Below, one piece after another: positions 26,952 to 34,880 of a DNA stretch of 49,041 bases (positions are counted from its first letter, which is position 1; the number at the start of each line of letters is the position of its first letter). The notes under the pieces are model-generated. The model searched no databases. It was not told the DNA's origin and saw only the letters and a list, made by a program, of their open reading frames with translations. Source of the DNA: Bacteroidales bacterium (GTDB lineage: Bacteria > Bacteroidota > Bacteroidia > Bacteroidales > UBA3824). The stretch covers positions 1 to 49,041 of the forward strand of contig JAKSLV010000008.1 in assembly GCA_024401025.1 (NCBI GenBank), read 5' to 3'. A program made the position numbers and the translations under genes.

Positions 26952-26952
26952 G

Positions 26953-27047
26953 ATTGTTAAGTGTTGAAGTGATGAAGTGTTGAAATGTTGAAGTGATGAA
27001 ATGTTGATGCACTCAATCACTTCAACATTTCAACACTTCAATCACTT
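26953..27047 (-). repeat. Octamer array forming a long hairpin between prfA and the four-helix gene
   Basis: Eight-nt units of the GTTGAAGT/GTTGAAAT type fill the gap. A perfect inverted repeat (26975-26997 with 27016-27038) extends to about 31 bp per arm with a single-base bulge (26966-26997 with 27016-27047), around an 18-nt loop. It begins 2 nt from the prfA stop codon and could act as a 3'-end structure for prfA. Confidence 0.85.
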
Positions 27048-27049
27048 TA

Positions 27050-28141
27050 CTAGAGTCCTGATTCTTTCAAACGTTCTGCGTTTTCTGCAATCTGGAGTTT
27101 CTCGATGAGCTCATCAATCTCGCCGTCCATCACGATAGGAAGGTTGTAGAGTGTGAGGTTGATGCGGTGGTCGGTAACTCGCGACTGTGGGTAGTTGTAG
27201 GTACGGATCTTGGCCGAGCGGTCGCCGGTGGAAACCATTGTCTTGCGCTGAGAGCCTACCTTGTCGAGATATTTCTGATACTCGATGGCGTAGAGGCGTG
27301 AACGGAGCTCGCGCATGGCCTTCTCGAGGTTCTTGATCTGAGACTTCTCGTCCTGACATGTAACTACCAATCCTGTTGGGATGTGGGTGAGTCGGATGGC
27401 TGAGTATGTGGTGTTTACCGACTGTCCACCAGGACCTGACGAGCAGAATGTATCCTTGCGAACGTCTGACTCCTTGAGGTCCACGTCGAACTCGCCAGCC
27501 TCAGGCAATACTACCACTGATGCTGCCGATGTATGGATACGGCCCTGAGTCTCGGTATCAGGCACACGCTGTACACGGTGAACGCCCGACTCGTATTTCA
27601 TGATTCCGTAAACGCCCTCGCTTGATGATGAAACGGTGAACACTATTTCCTTGTAGCCACCCATGGTGCCCTCGGTGAATCGTGTAATCTCAACTTTCCA
27701 TTTGCGCTTCTCGAAATATTTGCAGTACATACGGTAGAGGTCGCCGGCAAAGAGGGCTGCCTCGTCGCCGCCTGTACCGCCACGGATTTCGAATATTGCG
27801 TTTTTCTCGTCCTCGGGGTCCTTGGGCAGGAGCATTACCTTGATCTCCTCCTCGCGTGCAGGAAGCTGCTCGATGAGTGAGTTCATCTCCTCCTTGGCCA
27901 TCTCGCGCATCTCCTCGTCCTTTTCCTCGGCAAGTATCTGCTTGGCTTCCTCGATGTTGGCGAGCATTGTCTTGTATTCGTCGTAAGCCTTTATGATAGG
28001 CTCCAGGTTCTTGAATTCCTTGTTGAGGGCCACGTAGCGCTTCATATCAGACATCACGTCTGCCGAGTTCACGAGTTCTGATACCTCGTCGAAACGCTGT
28101 TTAACGCCTTCAAGCTTTGATAAAATAAGATTTTCTGCCAT
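27050..28141 (-). CDS. prfA: Peptide chain release factor 1
   Basis: A 363-residue class I release factor for UAA/UAG stops. The GGQ catalytic loop is in [17 protein letters not shown]. The codon-recognition tripeptide is PDT (in [15 protein letters not shown]), the RF1-type PxT rather than the RF2 [21 protein letters not shown] is also typical. It is followed by a long repeat hairpin and is downstream of purM across a heptamer array. Confidence 0.96.
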   Translation of the reverse strand: MAENLILSKLEGVKQRFDEVSELVNSADVMSDMKRYVALNKEFKNLEPIIKAYDEYKTMLANIEEAKQILAEEKDEEMREMAKEEMNSLIEQLPAREEEIKVMLLPKDPEDEKNAIFEIRGGTGGDEAALFAGDLYRMYCKYFEKRKWKVEITRFTEGTMGGYKEIVFTVSSSSEGVYGIMKYESGVHRVQRVPDTETQGRIHTSAASVVVLPEAGEFDVDLKESDVRKDTFCSSGPGGQSVNTTYSAIRLTHIPTGLVVTCQDEKSQIKNLEKAMRELRSRLYAIEYQKYLDKVGSQRKTMVSTGDRSAKIRTYNYPQSRVTDHRINLTLYNLPIVMDGEIDELIEKLQIAENAERLKESGL

Positions 28142-28272
28142 TTATATAAAGTGTAAAGTGTATAGTTTAAAGTGTAAAGATTTTAGTTTGAAGTTTATAG
28201 TTTAAGGTTTAAAGTGTAATGAGCCTCCGATATAACAGAGTCTTTAAACTTTACACTTTACACTTTAAACTA
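28141..28272. repeat. Heptamer (7-nt period) array between purM and prfA
   Basis: From 28141 to 28217 the sequence is eleven consecutive 7-nt units around AAAGTGT/ATAGTTT. After a unique 24-nt spacer, four complementary 7-nt units (CTTTAAA/CTTTACA) follow to 28272. The halves include a perfect 17-bp inverted repeat (28163-28179 with 28256-28272). It fills the purM-prfA gap. Confidence 0.88.
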
Positions 28273-28287
28273 TCTTCCCACTTTCAA

Positions 28288-29457
28288 CTATCTATAATTA
28301 AAAGTGCCCTTGTCGGACTTGATGGTTACATTCTTTTCGTCGGCGGCCTCGCAGTAGCCGATGATCTGGGCGTCCACGTTGAACGACTTGGAGATCTCGA
28401 TGATGGCCTGGGCTGTCTCCTTGTCGGTGTAGAACTCGAAACGGTGACCCATGTTGAATACCTTGTACATCTCTTTCCAAGGTGTCTTGCTCTGCTCCTG
28501 GATGAGGGCGAAGAGTGGTGGCACTGGGAAGAGGTTGTCCTTAACGACGTGGATATTCTTGATGAAGTTGATTACTTTGGTCTGAGCGCCGCCCGAACAG
28601 TGGATCATTGCGGAGATCTTGCTGCGGTATTTCTCCAAAACCTTCTTTACGATAGGTGCGTAGGTGCGGGTGGGGGAGAGGACGAGCTTGCCTGCGTTTA
28701 CGTCAACGCCATCTACCTTGTCAGTCAGCTTCTTTGAGCCAGAGTAAACGAGGTTCTCGGGTATCGCGTGGTCGTAGGTCTCAGGATACTTGTTGGCAAC
28801 GTCCTTGCAGAATACGTCGTGGCGGGCTGATGTGAGGCCGTTGGAGCCTGTTCCGCCGTTGTACTCGCTTTCGTATGTGGCCTGACCGAATGATGCAAGA
28901 CCCACGATGACGTCGCCAGGCTTGATGTTGCACTCGATAACGTCGCTGCGCTTCATGCGGCAGGTAACGGTGCTGTCCACGATGATGGTGCGGACAAGGT
29001 CTCCAACGTCGGCAGTCTCGCCGCCTGTGCCGTAGATCTCGATTCCGTAGCTGCGGAGCTGGGCCATGAGGGCGTCGGTAGAGTTGATTACTTCAGAGAT
29101 TACCTCGCCTGGAATCACATTGGCGTTGCGGCCAATTGTAGAGCTTACGAGGATATTGTCGGTGGCGCCCACGCAGATGAGGTCGTCCACATTCATGATG
29201 AGCGAGTCCTGAGCGATGCCTTTCCAAACCGAGAGGTCACCGGTCTCTTTCCAGTATGCGTAAGCGAGGGAGCTCTTGGTGCCCGCGCCGTCGGCATGCA
29301 TGATTACACAATATTCGGGGTCGCCAGCCAAGATGTCTGGAACCACCTTACAGAAGGCGTTGGGGAAAACGCCCTTGTCGATATTCTTGATTGCGTTGTG
29401 GACCTCTGTCTTAGAGGCGGATACACCGCGCTGTCCATAGCGGAGTTCTTCTTCCAT
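28288..29457 (-). CDS. purM: Phosphoribosylformylglycinamidine cyclo-ligase (AIR synthase)
   Basis: A 389-residue AIR synthase of the longer type found in Bacteroidetes, acting in de novo purine synthesis (FGAM to AIR). Visible family stretches are YCVIMHADGAGTKSSLAY, MNVDDLICVGATDNILVSSTIGRN, GGETADVGDLVRTIIVDSTV and MIHCSGGAQTKVINF. It has its own strong promoter and heads the purM-prfA(-four-helix)-pyrF series. Confidence 0.93.
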   Translation of the reverse strand: MEEELRYGQRGVSASKTEVHNAIKNIDKGVFPNAFCKVVPDILAGDPEYCVIMHADGAGTKSSLAYAYWKETGDLSVWKGIAQDSLIMNVDDLICVGATDNILVSSTIGRNANVIPGEVISEVINSTDALMAQLRSYGIEIYGTGGETADVGDLVRTIIVDSTVTCRMKRSDVIECNIKPGDVIVGLASFGQATYESEYNGGTGSNGLTSARHDVFCKDVANKYPETYDHAIPENLVYSGSKKLTDKVDGVDVNAGKLVLSPTRTYAPIVKKVLEKYRSKISAMIHCSGGAQTKVINFIKNIHVVKDNLFPVPPLFALIQEQSKTPWKEMYKVFNMGHRFEFYTDKETAQAIIEISKSFNVDAQIIGYCEAADEKNVTIKSDKGTFNYR

Positions 29458-29489
29458 GGGTATCTATTGATTAAAATGTATATACACCG

Positions 29490-29521
29490 CAAAGTTAGTT
29501 GTAATTATTGAAAGTAACAAA
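29490..29521 (-). promoter_or_regulatory. Canonical promoter of purM
   Basis: On the minus strand TTTG (29518-29521), a 20-nt spacer and TAACTTTG (29490-29497): an exact TTTG-N20-TAnnTTTG. The ATG is 32 nt downstream. Confidence 0.85.
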
Positions 29522-29526
29522 AAAAA

Positions 29527-30960
29527 TTACAAAAACAAATCTTCCATAGTTACCGAGTTTTGCACTATGCCGGAATACATGTTCCGCTTTACGCCGAATG
29601 TGGTGATAAATGTTATGTAAACTGAGGCTTTCTTCGATAGTTTCTCAAGCAGTTTCTCGGTTCTACCATTTATCTTGCGCCAGTAGAGTTCTTCTATCGA
29701 GTATTCGTCGTTGCAGAATTTTATCTCGCAGAGGTTTGTCACGTTGTCGTTTCTCATAATGAGCATATCTATCTGAGTTTCTGCCTTGCCGTCCTCGTCA
29801 TAGATTATCAATGGCTGTTCGGTGCTTAGTATGCCCTTTATGCCAAGCGCTTCTTTTATTTCGTTTATATGGTTGAAGCATACATTCTCATACGCAATGC
29901 CTCGCCAAGTGTTTAATGCAGGGGAATTGTAGTTGGATTCCCAAAAGTTTTCTTTGGCTTTGCCGTCCTGCATAAATTGCAACCACATCAGGCAGAATGG
30001 ATCTGTAAGTTTGTATTTTACAGTTTTCTTGGTGCCGTATGGTTTGTAGCTGATGATGAAGTCGTTTTCCTGCAATGCTTCGATTATCTTGGAGATGCCA
30101 CCTCCTGTTGATGTACCCATTGTTTCAATTATCTCGTTTCTGGTGCAGCCGCTTCTTTTTTTTGCGATTGCTTTTATAACGTTTTCGTAGGCTTCAGGAT
30201 TTATAAATAGTGACCCGAACAGCCTTTTGAATTCTTGATTGAGTTTGGCGTTTTTGTTGAATATGATTTTGTCAAGGTTTTGAGCCACGCTAAGGCCTTT
30301 CTTGAATTGCTCAAGATACATTGGAATTCCTCCTAAAGCCATGTAGGTCTCTGTTATTTCATACTTGCTCATAGTGATGCCCTTGCTTTTGAAGAATTCC
30401 TCACATTCACTTAGTGTAAAAGGGGCAAGTTTTATGTGGTCGGTAAGTCGTCCGTACAGACCACCCACGTTGTTTATCAGATTGTGGACCATCCATGAGG
30501 TTGCCGAACCGCAAACTATCAATAGAACATTGTCTCTGTAATTGCACCAACTGTTCCAAAAATGCTCCAATGCCATTATGAACAGCGATTTGGGAGTGTC
30601 CATCCAAGGCAATTCGTCTATGAATATTACCATGCGCTGTCCTTCGTCGATTTTCGTAAGGGCTCTTTCGAGCATGAAGAATGCCTCCAGCCAGTTCATC
30701 GGTTTTTCTTCTGGTTCCAGTCCATAATGAGCCATGCTGTTGTAGAAAGCCTTTATCTGATTGTGCATTAGATTTCCGTCGTATTGGTCGAACGGAGACA
30801 GTCCTGTGTGGTAGAATGTAAAGCGGTTTTTGAAAAGTTCCCTTATCAGATAGGTTTTGCCTATACGTCGTCTGCCATACACAGCAACGAATTCGGATCT
30901 GTTGCTTTTGTACAGGTCTTCAAGGTTTTTTATTTCGTTTTTGCGTCCTATTATATTCAT
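29527..30960 (-). CDS. AAA ATPase with DUF234 PD-(D/E)XK-like C-terminus
   Basis: A 477-residue protein of the ATPase_2/DUF234 group common in archaea and Bacteroidetes. Walker A is VYGRRRIGKTYLI (about residues 29-41), Walker B MVIFIDELPWMD, and sensor 1 IVCGSATSWM. A winged-helix-like middle (KKRSGCTRNEIIETMGTS) leads to a C-terminal nuclease-like fold with TQIDMLIMRNDN and CEIKF, the Asp and Glu-x-Lys pattern of PD-(D/E)XK enzymes. Biological role is not established for the family; roles with mobile DNA or defence are often suggested. The ATG at 30960 is chosen over one 24 nt upstream, which lies inside the promoter. It is AT-richer than purM and marks the left edge of the accessory island. 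Confidence 0.85.
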   Translation of the reverse strand: MNIIGRKNEIKNLEDLYKSNRSEFVAVYGRRRIGKTYLIRELFKNRFTFYHTGLSPFDQYDGNLMHNQIKAFYNSMAHYGLEPEEKPMNWLEAFFMLERALTKIDEGQRMVIFIDELPWMDTPKSLFIMALEHFWNSWCNYRDNVLLIVCGSATSWMVHNLINNVGGLYGRLTDHIKLAPFTLSECEEFFKSKGITMSKYEITETYMALGGIPMYLEQFKKGLSVAQNLDKIIFNKNAKLNQEFKRLFGSLFINPEAYENVIKAIAKKRSGCTRNEIIETMGTSTGGGISKIIEALQENDFIISYKPYGTKKTVKYKLTDPFCLMWLQFMQDGKAKENFWESNYNSPALNTWRGIAYENVCFNHINEIKEALGIKGILSTEQPLIIYDEDGKAETQIDMLIMRNDNVTNLCEIKFCNDEYSIEELYWRKINGRTEKLLEKLSKKASVYITFITTFGVKRNMYSGIVQNSVTMEDLFL

Positions 30961-30981
30961 TGTGAGGTCTTTTTTATGCCG

Positions 30982-31012
30982 CAAATATAAGTCATTTTTA
31001 TTATCAGAACAA
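30982..31012 (-). promoter_or_regulatory. Promoter of the DUF234 ATPase gene
   Basis: On the minus strand TATATTTG (30982-30989) with TTG (31010-31012) 20 nt upstream. It lies between the gene and the 52-bp repeat block, whose first copy starts 14 nt further upstream, so the repeats may act on this promoter. Confidence 0.65.
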
Positions 31013-31025
31013 CTTTTTTATGATT

Positions 31026-31242
31026 ATAACTCGCCAAAATCGTAAAATTTTTGAGTTAATGGCGAGATATGATAGTGATAACTCGCCAAAATTCCATTTT
31101 TTTCGAGTTAATGGCGAGTTATGATGATGATAACTCGCCAAAATCTCTCAAAAATGCAACTTTTGGCAATTTAGTTGATGTTTATTTTGCCAAAAGTTGA
31201 TAATTTGGCGACTTTTGGCAAAATAGTGAATGATAACTCGCC
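31026..31242. repeat. Block of 52-bp-spaced palindromic repeats
   Basis: The decamer ATAACTCGCC starts at 31026, 31078, 31130 and 31233, that is at steps of 52, 52 and 103 nt. In the first two units it pairs with an inverted copy ending at 31070 (one mismatch) and 31122 (perfect), giving 45-bp palindromic units with a short AT loop. Where the third unit should close, the sequence changes to a different perfect 13-bp inverted repeat (31157-31169 with 31187-31199, core TTTTGGCAA). The block takes up most of the 340-bp gap between the DUF234 gene and the flavoprotein gene. Confidence 0.88.
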
Positions 31243-31301
31243 ATTAAACCTCCTCCCTCTGCCATAGTCAAATCGTTATAAACAAAACACTTTACTAACA
31301 A

Positions 31302-31928
31302 ATGAAAAAACTCATATTCCTTGCTTCGGCAATTGCCGCAATGATTTCATTTTCAGGATGCTCCAATAACGTTTCTGACAACAACAAGAAACTTACCGCT
31401 CAGGAGGCATGTATCACTGAGTGGAAATCAGTATCGACTGACGAGATTCCTTACAATCCCATAGCCGGTCTCCGTGACCAGTGGATGCTGCTGGCCGCCG
31501 GATGCGACACCGCCTACAATGCCATGACTATTGGATGGGGCTCTTGGGGAATGCTTTGGGGACGTCCCGTTGTGAATGTTTATGTGCGTACTTCTCGCCA
31601 TACCAACGAGTTTATGAAGTCGTCGCCATATTTCACAGTGACAGCCTTCCCCGGCGACGCGCGTCCAGCATTGCAATATATGGGCTCTCACTCGGGCCGC
31701 GACGAGAATGACAAGGCGGCGTCGGCAGGCCTTACCGTGGAATTCACCCAACTTGGAAACCCAGTCTTCAAGGAGGCCACACTCGCCGTGGAGTGCAAGA
31801 CTGTGTATTCCACCTTGCTCGATCCCACGAACCTTCCCGACCACATGCGCGCTATGTACACCAATGGCGACACCGCCGCTCATGTGATGTACGTAGGCGA
31901 GATTGTGAATGTGATGGTGAAGGAGTAA
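31302..31928 (+). CDS. Lipoprotein with flavin-reductase-like (FMN split-barrel) domain
   Basis: A 208-residue protein resembling the flavin reductase/flavoredoxin split-barrel family: YNPIAGLRDQWMLLAAG, AYNAMTIGWGSWGMLWGRPV, VYVRTSRHTNEFMKSSPYFTV. Unlike its cytoplasmic relatives it begins with a lipoprotein signal, KKLIFLASAIAAMISFSGC, so it should sit on the periplasmic or outer face. An exported FMN or haem-binding protein in redox or detoxification is possible. A DUF418 membrane protein gene follows 17 nt later and is likely co-transcribed. Confidence 0.78.
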   Translation: MKKLIFLASAIAAMISFSGCSNNVSDNNKKLTAQEACITEWKSVSTDEIPYNPIAGLRDQWMLLAAGCDTAYNAMTIGWGSWGMLWGRPVVNVYVRTSRHTNEFMKSSPYFTVTAFPGDARPALQYMGSHSGRDENDKAASAGLTVEFTQLGNPVFKEATLAVECKTVYSTLLDPTNLPDHMRAMYTNGDTAAHVMYVGEIVNVMVKE

Positions 31929-31945
31929 AAGTCTGCTGACAGATT

Positions 31946-33127
31946 ATGACAAACAATCCACGAATTCAGATACTTGACGCCCTGCGTGGCTTTGCGCTGT
32001 TGGGCATTGCGTTGGCAAATTTCCCCGAGTTCTCGCTGTACAGTTTCCTGCCCGAGAGTGTGGCGGCTGCCATGCCTTCCGCTGATGCCGACGGCGTTAC
32101 ACGTTGGCTTCAGTTGCTGCTTATCGATGGCAAGTTCTACACGATTTTCTCCGTGCTGTTCGGAATAGGATTCTCAATTATCATCGGCAACGCCAGGAAG
32201 CGTGGCGCCGATGGTATGAGGATTTTTTACCGTAGGATGCTGATGCTCGCCCTTTTCGGTTTCCTTCATCTGATGCTGATATGGAGCGGAGACATTCTCT
32301 TGCTCTACGCATTGATGGGAATGGTTTTGCCTGCATTCTACAGCCGTTCCAACAAGACTTTGCTGATATGGGCGTCGGCGCTTCTGATATTGCCCGTGGT
32401 TTGTGATGTCCTGATTGCCGTAAGCGGAATAGACCCTTCCAAGATTCCTTACGATTTGTGGTGGTATTGGGCCGGGAGGTTCGGTATCTGCGAGGAGAAT
32501 TTCCACACCTGGCTCCGCGACGCCGACAGTTATGTTGGGATGTCGCAGTTTCTTGTTCAGGGCGCTTTCGAGAGGATGTGGGAGTTTGTTGTCAGCCACA
32601 GATATTTCAAGGTTCTCGGACTCTTTGTCCTTGGCCTCTATATCGGCAAAAACGGTATCCATGCCAACATTGGGTCTCAGATGCCGCTTTTGAAGAAGGT
32701 CTGCAAGGTTGCGTTCTGCGTTGCCCTGCCGCTTTCGGGAATGTATGCGTGGAGTGTCGCTTGCGATTATCCGCTCGGCAAAATCGTGCACTCTATTATA
32801 TATGTGTTCTCGGTGTATCCGCTTGGTGTCGGATATATGGCCGCCTTGTCGATTCTGTATCTCTACACCCGCAATTCCTCAATTTGGAAATCGCTTGCAC
32901 TGCCCGGCAAGATGTCGCTGACAACGTATATCTCGCAGTCGCTGATGGGTGTTGTGCTGTTCTACGGCGTGGGCTTCGGCCTCGGATGCTCTCTCGGATT
33001 GTGGCAGACCGAACTCGTGGCAGTTGGCGTTTACCTTCTGCTGATGGCTTTCGCGTGGCTGTGGCTGAGAAGGTTCGACAGAGGCCCGTTGGAGTGGCTT
33101 TGGCGACGGGTGGTTTATGGGAAGTGA
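31946..33127 (+). CDS. DUF418 (YeiB-like) multi-pass membrane protein
   Basis: A 393-residue inner-membrane protein with about ten hydrophobic segments. It begins with the family motif IQILDALRGFALLGIALANF and carries the C-terminal DUF418 motifs FERMWEFV and LPGKMSLTTYISQSLMG. The family is related to acyltransferase-3-like and heparan acetyltransferase-like proteins, but substrates are unknown. It lies downstream of the exported flavoprotein and may form a functional unit with it. Confidence 0.85.
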   Translation: MTNNPRIQILDALRGFALLGIALANFPEFSLYSFLPESVAAAMPSADADGVTRWLQLLLIDGKFYTIFSVLFGIGFSIIIGNARKRGADGMRIFYRRMLMLALFGFLHLMLIWSGDILLLYALMGMVLPAFYSRSNKTLLIWASALLILPVVCDVLIAVSGIDPSKIPYDLWWYWAGRFGICEENFHTWLRDADSYVGMSQFLVQGAFERMWEFVVSHRYFKVLGLFVLGLYIGKNGIHANIGSQMPLLKKVCKVAFCVALPLSGMYAWSVACDYPLGKIVHSIIYVFSVYPLGVGYMAALSILYLYTRNSSIWKSLALPGKMSLTTYISQSLMGVVLFYGVGFGLGCSLGLWQTELVAVGVYLLLMAFAWLWLRRFDRGPLEWLWRRVVYGK

Positions 33128-33180
33128 AGGGGGAAGAAACTTTTTAGTGAAAAATATTTTTATAATCTAACTAAAAAGTG

Positions 33181-33188
33181 TAATTTTG
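33181..33188 (+). promoter_or_regulatory. -7 element of the mqsR-like unit
   Basis: TAATTTTG matches TAnnTTTG, 25 nt upstream of the toxin ATG. The usual -33 TTTG is not evident. Confidence 0.5.
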
Positions 33189-33213
33189 CTTTCGATAATT
33201 TTTGTTGTTAGTT

Positions 33214-33567
33214 ATGAGCAATATGATAAAAACACAGCAAGAGGTTGAGTCCTTTCTGCGTCACTTTATGCCCAAGTTTGATATTTTCGGCATTTTCTTT
33301 CTCAATAGAGAAAAGAATGAACGGGCCTTGCTTGCTTTGGGTATTACCCGAAAGTATAGGGAAGAGGTTGTAAGAAGTATCGAGGTAAGCGATTATGTGG
33401 AGACAATCTCTGATGCCGTGAGTTATGGCGATATGTGGGTTTTCGGCAAGGACGTGAATGAGCATGAGGTTTATATTAAAATAACGATGGGATATCCCAA
33501 CAGCAATACCATTTGCATATCATTCCATGAGGCCGAACACCCGATTAATTATGCGTTCAAAAAGTAG
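33214..33567 (+). CDS. mqsR: MqsR-family toxin (mRNA interferase)
   Basis: A 117-residue small protein. The C-terminal half, DMWVFGKDVNEHEVYIKITM followed by CISFHEAEHPI, is the diagnostic MqsR-family block (WVFGK..n...YIKl...CISFHEA). MqsR proteins are RelE-fold, ribosome-independent RNases that cut at GCU in E. coli. The ATG at 33214 is preferred to a TTG at 33202. The downstream antitoxin gene begins 10 nt after the stop, the toxin-first order typical of mqsRA. The flanks are AT-rich, in keeping with acquired DNA. Confidence 0.85.
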   Translation: MSNMIKTQQEVESFLRHFMPKFDIFGIFFLNREKNERALLALGITRKYREEVVRSIEVSDYVETISDAVSYGDMWVFGKDVNEHEVYIKITMGYPNSNTICISFHEAEHPINYAFKK

Positions 33568-33577
33568 GGAGGTGGTT

Positions 33578-34576
33578 ATGGAGAAAAAGTTGACTGCTTT
33601 GAGAAGCCCATTTACGGGCGGGCGTGTGTTTGAGGTTTTTGACGAGGAGGAGCGCGAGTTCCGCAAGGAGAAATTTCAGGTGCACTGCCGTTATTATGTC
33701 TGTGAGGATACCGGTGAACAGTTTACAGGCGATGATCAGGAAGATCTTTGGGTCAATGAGGTTTATAGTCAGTGGAGAATTCGCCACGGAGTTCCTTTCC
33801 CCGAGGAGATAACAAGTATCAGGCTCAGGTACGGAATGAATTATACACAAATCTCAAAAATAATGGGATTCGGTGTCAACCAGTGGAAACAATACGAGGA
33901 TGGATGTATGCCTTCGGAGTCCAACGGCAAAATGATACGTGCTGTCACAAACAAGTCAACTATGTTGTCGTTGCTCGAAAGTAGCCGTTCTGAGTTTTCG
34001 GAGTCTGAATATGACAAACTCTTGAGTCAGGTGAAATCTGTTGATGAGTTCAATCCTGATGATTCCCTGAAATCCATAATTTATGGTAGAAACCGTTCCG
34101 TTGACATTATGAATGGATATGGCTCACACAATCCGGCCAAGGTGTCTGCGATGGTAAAGTATTTAGTGACAAGATGCAAGGGTATTAGTCCTACCAAACT
34201 CAACAAGATGATGTTTTATTCCGACTTCTACAATTTCAGAAGATCGGGGTGCTCTATCAGTGGTTTGCAATATAGGGCAATCCAATTTGGCCCCGTACCT
34301 GATCATTACGATACTATTTACGACAATATTCCGGGATTGGAGAAACGTGTTCAGATTTATCACGAAATGGAATGTACCACTCTTTCTGCGGAATATGATG
34401 GCGATACTTCCATTTTATCAAAATATGAAATTGGCGTACTCGACGGTGTATTGTCAACTTTCGGCGCTCTCTCAACTTCCTCGATAATCGAGCGCAGTCA
34501 TCAGGAGACCGCATGGATCAATCACGAGAAGGAACACGGATTGATTCCTTACAGCGAGGCGTTCGGATTGAAGTAG
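33578..34576 (+). CDS. Antitoxin: MqsA-like/HTH plus Panacea (DUF4065) domain
   Basis: A 332-residue antitoxin for the upstream MqsR. The N-terminal ~65 residues have the layout of a YgiT/MqsA zinc domain, but the usual CxxC pairs are replaced (SPFTGG in place of CPxCG). An Xre/YgiT-type helix-turn-helix follows (LRYGMNYTQISKIMGFG, WKQYEDG). The C-terminal ~150 residues form a Panacea domain (SPTKLNKMMFYSDFYNF, QYRAIQFGPVPDHYDTIY). The ATG at 33578 has an unusually good Shine-Dalgarno (GGGAGG, 7 nt upstream), rare in this phylum, which would favour antitoxin over toxin synthesis. The HTH implies autorepression. Confidence 0.83.
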   Translation: MEKKLTALRSPFTGGRVFEVFDEEEREFRKEKFQVHCRYYVCEDTGEQFTGDDQEDLWVNEVYSQWRIRHGVPFPEEITSIRLRYGMNYTQISKIMGFGVNQWKQYEDGCMPSESNGKMIRAVTNKSTMLSLLESSRSEFSESEYDKLLSQVKSVDEFNPDDSLKSIIYGRNRSVDIMNGYGSHNPAKVSAMVKYLVTRCKGISPTKLNKMMFYSDFYNFRRSGCSISGLQYRAIQFGPVPDHYDTIYDNIPGLEKRVQIYHEMECTTLSAEYDGDTSILSKYEIGVLDGVLSTFGALSTSSIIERSHQETAWINHEKEHGLIPYSEAFGLK

Positions 34577-34614
34577 AAATTTTGAAGTCGCTTTGAAAAA
34601 TATTTCACAAATAT

Positions 34615-34646
34615 TTTGCATTTTGCTTCAAAATTGTATAGTTTTG
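34615..34646 (+). promoter_or_regulatory. Canonical promoter driving the structured RNA and the 34944 gene
   Basis: TTTG at 34615-34618, a 20-nt spacer, TAGTTTTG at 34639-34646: an exact TTTG-N20-TAnnTTTG. Transcription should start near 34653, nearly 290 nt before the next ATG. Confidence 0.8.
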
Positions 34647-34652
34647 GAGTGT

Positions 34653-34880
34653 GATAAAAGGAGGGCAGGTGAAATTCCTTGCCACTACATAACATATTAT
34701 TAACTAGCGTTTGCTATTTATTCGGAATTGCACCTAAAACCTGAGAAATTTTAGAAAACAGCAAAACCCACGAATAAGTCAGTGAATGCCTGCGTCTTTG
34801 CGTGGGCTTGACTTATCAGGGTTTTGCGGGCAGTTCTCAGGGCCTAAGGTGCTTGGATTAGTCTCCACGCATTTTTTGTG
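34653..34880 (+). ncRNA. Structured RNA (leader or independent) with a five-helix nested hairpin
   Basis: The expected transcript contains a 123-nt hairpin, 34730-34852, of five stacked perfect or near-perfect helices. They are 34730-34735/34847-34852 (6 bp), 34740-34747/34834-34841 (8 bp), 34761-34769/34819-34827 (9 bp), 34774-34781/34809-34816 (8 bp) and 34788-34794/34801-34807 (7 bp, two wobbles), with a 6-nt loop. An asymmetric 13/6-nt internal loop lies between helices two and three. Smaller hairpins lie upstream (GGCAGG with CCTTGCC; TAGC with GCTA). Downstream, CCACGC at 34865-34870 can also pair with the apical GCGTGG and is followed by six T residues, which suggests an alternative terminator form. 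I do not recognise a known family. Confidence 0.6.

Larger units (their letters stand above)
26504..26968 (-). mobile_element. Candidate inserted module: four-helix gene between direct repeats
   Basis: The four-helix-bundle gene is bounded by an exact 16-bp direct repeat (26504-26519 and 26953-26968), each copy starting at a start codon and opening an octamer array. It interrupts the purM-prfA-pyrF order that I recall from other Bacteroidales. This has the look of an insertion or repeat-mediated duplication. There is no transposase, so the mechanism is unknown. Confidence 0.35.

Noticed and set aside
26952-27020. N-terminal extension of the four-helix protein
   Set aside because: The extension is the translated octamer array (repeating Ser-Leu-Gln-His), not conserved protein.
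31026-31242. CRISPR array
   Set aside because: The repeating unit is itself palindromic, the spacers between units are only ~7 nt and similar, there are few units and no cas genes.
34669-34692. A seven-codon leader peptide starting at GTG in the RNA leader
   Set aside because: There is a GGAGGG upstream, but the segment also forms a hairpin and such a short frame is easily found by chance.
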